NCBI GenBank assembly: GCA_030704615.1
Contig: CM060732.1
Location: 14,694,001 to 14,758,000 of the forward strand
From: Takakia lepidozioides
Lineage: Eukaryota; Streptophyta; Takakiopsida; Takakiales; Takakiaceae
Direction of reading: 5' to 3'
DNA length: 64,000 nucleotides
The notes under the pieces were generated by a model. It had not been told where the DNA came from. It was given only the letters and a program-made list of their open reading frames with translations, and searched no databases. Both the position numbers and the translations under genes were made by a program. Shown here piece by piece: positions 62,113-64,000 of this stretch. Position 1 is the first letter of the stretch. The number at the start of each line of letters is the position of its first letter.

Positions 62113-63487
62113 AGACGATTAACACCGGCTCTACCATATAAACAAAGTTTTCACATTTCTTCCAAAAATCGCTGCGAATGTTATTTCGAACTTTTCGACT
62201 TTTGCCCAATGACGTGTCTGCGTTGGGCCTATTACTCTCATTTTGGAACTATTGTGTAGCGCGTAGGAAGAAGAGCCTGGAAACACGACCAAGATAGGGC
62301 ATTCTTTTTTAAAGATGGAGGCGGTGGTAGGACAGAGTGTAGAATGAGGATTAATGAGCAAAAGAGAAAACATGTAGTGTACCGCTGAAGATCATGGTGT
62401 GGAAAAAGAAGTGGAATATTGGGGTATTTGGGTTTTCGGAAGCGAGAGGGAGTTGGTCATGACAAACTTGTATGCATCCGGGTAGGGCAAGATTTACTTG
62501 ACCACTGATGATGAAACCAGGGATAACACATTGTCTACTCAAGGTTGGGCCAGTGAGTTCAGGCTATGAGCTACCTACTGGGCTGACTACATCTCTTTGC
62601 AAAAGTCTCAAAACATCTTATCCTGCTCACCAAATCCTGGTCAACATTCTGAGATTAGTTAACTCGGCCCCTCAGAGCTGACCCGGGGTTATCAGCATGG
62701 TATACTGACCATTTGCATTGCAGAGATGTTTGGGCAAGCACATGGTGTATGCAAAATGAAATTAAGCTCTTTGATTTCATGTGTGTGCTCCTCTGTGCTT
62801 TTCTCTTCACTGCAATACAGGGTGCATGACAGTATCTTAGGTTTGAACTAAGGAACAATTTAAAGAACCCAATGGTCTAATGTTCCAAAGAACGAGTGCA
62901 CTTCAGTGTATGCAGTGCCTAAGGTAGCTTGACTCAAAGAAGATAAGCTAAATGCAAGTAGCATGTGTCCTACTGACGGACAGGCCAATATACCCTCGTA
63001 CGTACTGGGACAATATTCTTCAGAGAGACAGAAAAGACTCTGGCAGAAGCTAGTGTAAGTAAGAGCCCCTTCCACAGTTTCCAAAGGTTAAAGTGGCAGC
63101 CCCAACCAATTCCAGTGTCAACATCTCTCTCCATGTATCCAGTCTGTCAACTTTCAAGTAGCCTCTTCACAAGGACTTCCAAATATACAATCACTTCTGG
63201 AATGCTTACTCAGATGTTGTGATGCAAGAGAATCTGGAGCTGGCCTCTTCATCCTTAGCTGCACAACAATATACAGAACATCGGTTTTACGGAGTTATTG
63301 AACACATGACTCAAAGAGCTCACCAAAATGCGCTATTTGGAAGAAAAGAAAAAAGGTGGGGGGAGGGGGCTTAAGAGAGGAGACCAGGAGACTTATTCCA
63401 TTTACCATCCCAGGAATGGCAAATGTAGTGCAGACACCACACCTGCAACCTTTCAGCAAAAAACACTTACGGGAGCACCATACTCAC
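62113..63487. other. 1.4 kb without a supported gene
   Basis: Several small frames, none with a recognisable domain. It should contain the downstream exon of the DDA1-like gene if that gene is intact, but I could not find one. Confidence 0.45.
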
Positions 63488-63549
63488 TTTCTGTTCTGTC
63501 CGCTCATAGAACTGCCTCAGAAGAATGTTTGTGGCTTCTGTTGATATCA
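63488..63549 (-). CDS. DDA1: DDA1-like exon (DET1- and DDB1-associated protein 1)
   Basis: Reads VISTEATNILLRQFYERTEQK and ends at donor AAA/GTGAGT. It corresponds to the most conserved block of DDA1 (VITTEAKNILLRHFYQRADEK in plants), a small subunit of the CUL4-DDB1-DET1 ubiquitin ligase. The acceptor TGCAG at 63550-63554 is chosen because a phase-1 donor upstream would fit it; TTGACAG at 63566 is an alternative. Other exons are not firmly identified. The block is short, so chance similarity is not fully excluded. Confidence 0.6.
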
Positions 63550-63918
63550 CTGCACCCCACATGTACTGTCAATTACCACAAGCACTCTTATGTTCAGCAG
63601 AATTACAATCCTATTGCCAGTGTGTTTTCTGAGAATAACATCAGCTGCAGGCATTTGGCTTTCAAGTTGCCAATCCCCTGGCACCAGATTCACAACAGAA
63701 GACATCTCAAATCCAGGCTAAGACCCAACAGCTACCTAGGGGTAAAGGACCCAAAAACACTAAATTACCACAATGGAGATGAACATAGGGGAGAATGCTT
63801 TTGACAAGCCAGCAGGAAAACTATCAAAAGTCAAGTCAAGCTTGTTACATCCAGTGTTGTGTGCATGTGGGGGTGTCAGAGAGAGATTGACCATTTGTGA
63901 ACTTTGGCTATGACATAC

Positions 63919-63967
63919 CCTTGCGGGCAGAGCCCCTGCGGGGTATTATTACCCGGCAGTCAGTCAT
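63919..63967 (-). CDS. Possible upstream exon of the DDA1-like gene
   Basis: ATG at 63967 reads MTDCRVIIPRRGSARK, then donor G/GTATGT in phase 1, matching the acceptor at 63549. The sequence does not resemble known DDA1 N-termini, so this is only a splice-compatible candidate. Confidence 0.2.
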
Positions 63968-64000
63968 GCAGCTTCAGCCACTGTGCATGTTGTAGAGCCT

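Noticed and set aside
62860-63084. 74-codon minus-strand frame with a hydrophobic middle
   Set aside because: No homology recognised, no splice context, and its codon pattern is not convincing.

Overview
The window reads as nuclear DNA of a repeat-rich streptophyte green alga, most likely a charophyte of the Chara type (inference). Two host genes look plant-like: a tubulin-folding cofactor D (TBCD) gene with at least 17 short exons, and one exon that looks like the DET1/DDB1-associated protein DDA1. Almost everything else is mobile DNA or tandem repeats. Introns follow GT-AG, codon use is standard, and no bacterial operon structure is seen.

Layout. 1-19022, minus strand: TBCD, whose 3' end runs off the left edge. 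Its introns are packed with 5'-truncated LINE copies on the same strand, including one 2.9 kb copy with a reverse transcriptase. 19080-20660: a 96-bp minisatellite abutting the TBCD start. 20.8-22.6 kb: two related short coding regions of an unrecognised family. 22.7-23.1 and 34.0-34.36 kb: two 352-bp copies of a dispersed repeat. 26.66-34.0 kb: a decayed Ty3/gypsy retrotransposon with the order gag, protease, C5-cytosine DNA methyltransferase, reverse transcriptase, RNase H, integrase, PHD finger. 34.8-50.1 kb: a region bracketed by arrays of GCGACCGCC/GGCGGTCGC hairpins. It holds two head-to-head genes: a MULE-like SWIM-domain transposase (minus) and a 10-exon gene (plus) that joins a ParB-like domain to an N6/N4-type DNA methyltransferase domain. 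A 4.3 kb satellite of 116-bp hairpin units fills its first intron. 50.1-60.3 kb: a second region bracketed by the same hairpin arrays, with a protein kinase-like gene (plus), a run of long imperfect inverted repeats, a 120-bp repeat and a degraded coiled-coil RING-finger gene (minus). 60.5-62.1 kb: a hAT transposase remnant. 63.4-64.0 kb: the DDA1-like exon.

How the parts fit. Two unrelated mobile elements in this one window each carry a DNA-modification enzyme: a C5 methyltransferase in the retrotransposon, and a permuted (beta-class order) adenine/cytosine-N4-type methyltransferase in the hairpin-bounded element. In-frame stops in the retrotransposon are mostly TAG at places where CAG fits, the pattern expected from deamination of methylated CHG cytosines. 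The TBCD model (exons 1-16) and the 10-exon methyltransferase model keep frame across every junction, which supports the splice sites given. Coordinates were read by eye; no alignment or database search was run.
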